This document shows, piece after piece, positions 44,168 through 44,986 of a stretch of DNA of 44,986 bases. A program made the position numbers and the translations under genes. Source of the DNA: an uncultured Tenacibaculum sp. (GTDB lineage: Bacteria; Bacteroidota; Bacteroidia; Flavobacteriales; Flavobacteriaceae); the NCBI GenBank assembly GCA_947501615.1, contig CANMWK010000014.1:116120-161105 (forward strand). Reading direction: 5' to 3'. Under the pieces are notes generated by a model. The model was not told the DNA's origin and did no database searches. It worked only from the letters and a program-made list of their open reading frames with translations. How positions within the stretch are numbered: position 1 is the stretch's first letter; every line of letters starts with the position of its first letter.

Positions 44168-44536
44168 ATAATGCACACTTCGGAAAATTTACTTTAACAA
44201 AAAGTAAAATCATTATTGCTTTCCAAACTTTGAAAACATAAAAAGACAGAAAATCAGAATGTAAAACGGATGAGTTGACAAGGATTTGAGAATCAAAAAT
44301 CTAAAAACGGATTTGACTAAGCGCAGCGGAATCTTTGTGAAAAGACGGACAAAGAATACGGAAAACTAATCGGATAATCGGATTTTAAAAAAATATGAAA
44401 AGCACTATTTACAACAATGTATAACCGCAATTACGGCGGATTCGACTACGTCCGAATCCACTCGAAATTGCTAAGGCTAGTTTTTAAATCAAATCTTTTC
44501 GCTATTTTAGTCCGATAACTACGGTTATACCAAGCG
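44162..44536 (+). repeat. cassette 27, gene-less, tandem family C
   Basis: The 375-bp unit copies cassette 26 without its extra block. No reading frame is credible. Confidence 0.78.
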
Positions 44537-44542
44537 TTGTAA
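44409..44542 (+). other. attC-like site 27
   Basis: Same as site 26 with only a few changes: R'' TTACAAC, AAT, L'' GTATAACCG; L' CGGTTATAC, CAAGC, GTTGTAA. Length 134. Confidence 0.9.
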
Positions 44543-44911
44543 ATAATGCACACTTCGGAAAATTTATTTTAACAAAAAGTAAAATCATTATTGCTTTCCA
44601 AACTTTGAAAACATAAAAAGACAGAAAATCAGAATGTAAAACGGATCGATTGACAGGGATTTGACAATCAAAAATCTAAAAACGGATTTGACTAAGCACA
44701 ACGGAATCTTTGTAAAAAAAGGGACAAATAATACGGAAGACTGATCGGATATCGGATTTAAAAAAAAATATGAAAAACACTATTTACAACAATGTATAAC
44801 CGCAATTACGGCGGATTCGACTACGTCCGAATCCACTCGAAATTGCTAAGGCTAGTGTTTAAATCAAATCTTTTCGCTATTTTAGCCCGATAACTACAGT
44901 TATACCAAGCG
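44537..44911 (+). repeat. cassette 28, gene-less, tandem family C
   Basis: The 375-bp third copy of family C matches cassette 27 closely. Scattered substitutions separate the two, so they are not freshly duplicated. Confidence 0.78.
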
Positions 44912-44917
44912 TTGTAA
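44784..44917 (+). other. attC-like site 28
   Basis: R'' TTACAAC, AAT, L'' GTATAACCG; L' CAGTTATAC (one change against the sister sites), CAAGC, GTTGTAA at 44911. Pairs with its own cassette start over 10 bases. Length 134. Confidence 0.88.
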
Positions 44918-44925
44918 CACATTTG

Positions 44926-44986
44926 ATGAAAACCCAAGAAAAATTGACAAACAAAGAATTGATTGACTACGTCTATTATGACATTG
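44926..44986 (+). CDS. cassette 29 gene, 5' end only
   Basis: A frame begins with ATG 14 bases inside the cassette (MKTQEKLTNKELIDYVYYDI) and is still open at the window edge. It shows that the array continues. Too short to identify. Confidence 0.6.
   Translation, partial: MKTQEKLTNKELIDYVYYDI

Larger units (their letters stand above)
19124..44986 (+). mobile_element. integron-like cassette array, 28 complete cassettes plus start of a 29th
   Basis: Cassettes follow head to tail with no gaps; each begins after the G of CGTT and ends at the next such G. Starts: 19124, 19993, 21032, 21536, 22870, 23791, 24443, 25134, 25787, 29344, 31372, 32358, 32969, 33763, 34941, 35409, 36146, 36991, 37616, 38307, 38769, 39233, 40532, 41277, 42192, 43750, 44162, 44537 and 44912. 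All credible genes are on the plus strand. In every complete cassette the 7-nt R'' box near the 3' end is complementary to the first bases of that same cassette, which is the hallmark of circularisable integron cassettes. Nine cassettes appear gene-less. The array continues beyond the window. Confidence 0.92.

Noticed and set aside
19869..44917. attC-like sites read as plain Rho-independent terminators
   Set aside because: They lack consistent T-runs, and the matched tags to the cassette starts and the constant CGTT junction are not explained by termination.
19124..44986. Insertion sequences or a prophage in the accessory region
   Set aside because: No transposase, phage structural genes or terminal inverted repeats of IS type are visible; the only recombinase is the one at 17932.

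Overview
The window looks like a piece of a Flavobacteriaceae chromosome (Bacteroidota, possibly Tenacibaculum or a close relative; genus is a guess). Reasons: very AT-rich DNA, A-rich leaders instead of Shine-Dalgarno sites, TAnnTTTG-type -7 boxes, many short lipoprotein signals ending in S-C or N-C, the long (~670 aa) form of urocanate hydratase, a fused ABC-permease/M1 peptidase, and a fused acyl-CoA mutase of the IcmF type.

Left part (1-17.9 kb) is ordinary chromosome. On the minus strand lie a DUF4197 lipoprotein (partial), a small Cys-rich DUF5522-type protein, an ABC exporter pair (ATPase plus permease fused to an M1-like peptidase), a DUF4136 lipoprotein, and hutU and hutH for histidine breakdown. 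On the plus strand follow a divergent LysR regulator, an AraC-type regulator, a serine hydrolase, a short HExxH protein, a VanY-type carboxypeptidase and a 1181-aa IcmF-like mutase that carries four in-frame palindromic insertions. A small zinc-ribbon gene then faces away from a tyrosine recombinase gene.

Right part (19.1 kb to the window end) is the main discovery. Directly downstream of the recombinase gene there is a 28-bp perfect palindrome ending at a CGTT junction, and after it a head-to-tail array of 28 complete cassettes and the start of a 29th. Each cassette starts right after the G of a CGTT, carries none, one or two plus-strand genes, and ends in a folded attC-like site. Each site reads: 7-nt R'' box ending AAC, 3-nt spacer, L'' box, a stem-loop region, L' box, 5- or 6-nt spacer, then C-GTT of the next cassette. 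In all 28 cassettes the R'' box is complementary to the first bases of the same cassette (one has a single mismatch). This is the diagnostic layout of integron gene cassettes. The recombinase, however, is XerD-like: it has the full catalytic set R235/K260/H324/R327/H350/Y359 but no room for the extra domain that defines IntI, and it has a ~95-residue N-terminal extension. The array therefore looks like an integron-like system driven by a non-IntI recombinase.

Cargo: a one-protein (Type ISP/IIG-like) restriction-modification enzyme, a GIY-YIG-like nuclease, an alpha/beta hydrolase, a serine beta-lactamase-fold protein, a beta-helix lipoprotein, a leucine-rich lipoprotein, a TPR lipoprotein, a DUF4375/MORN-like protein, several small lipoproteins and membrane proteins of unknown role, and a deleted S41 peptidase. 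Nine cassettes hold no credible gene; eight of these form three tandem families (6-8, 20-21, 26-28), one of which carries an 18-element repeat with strict 35/34-nt spacing. The array runs off the right edge.
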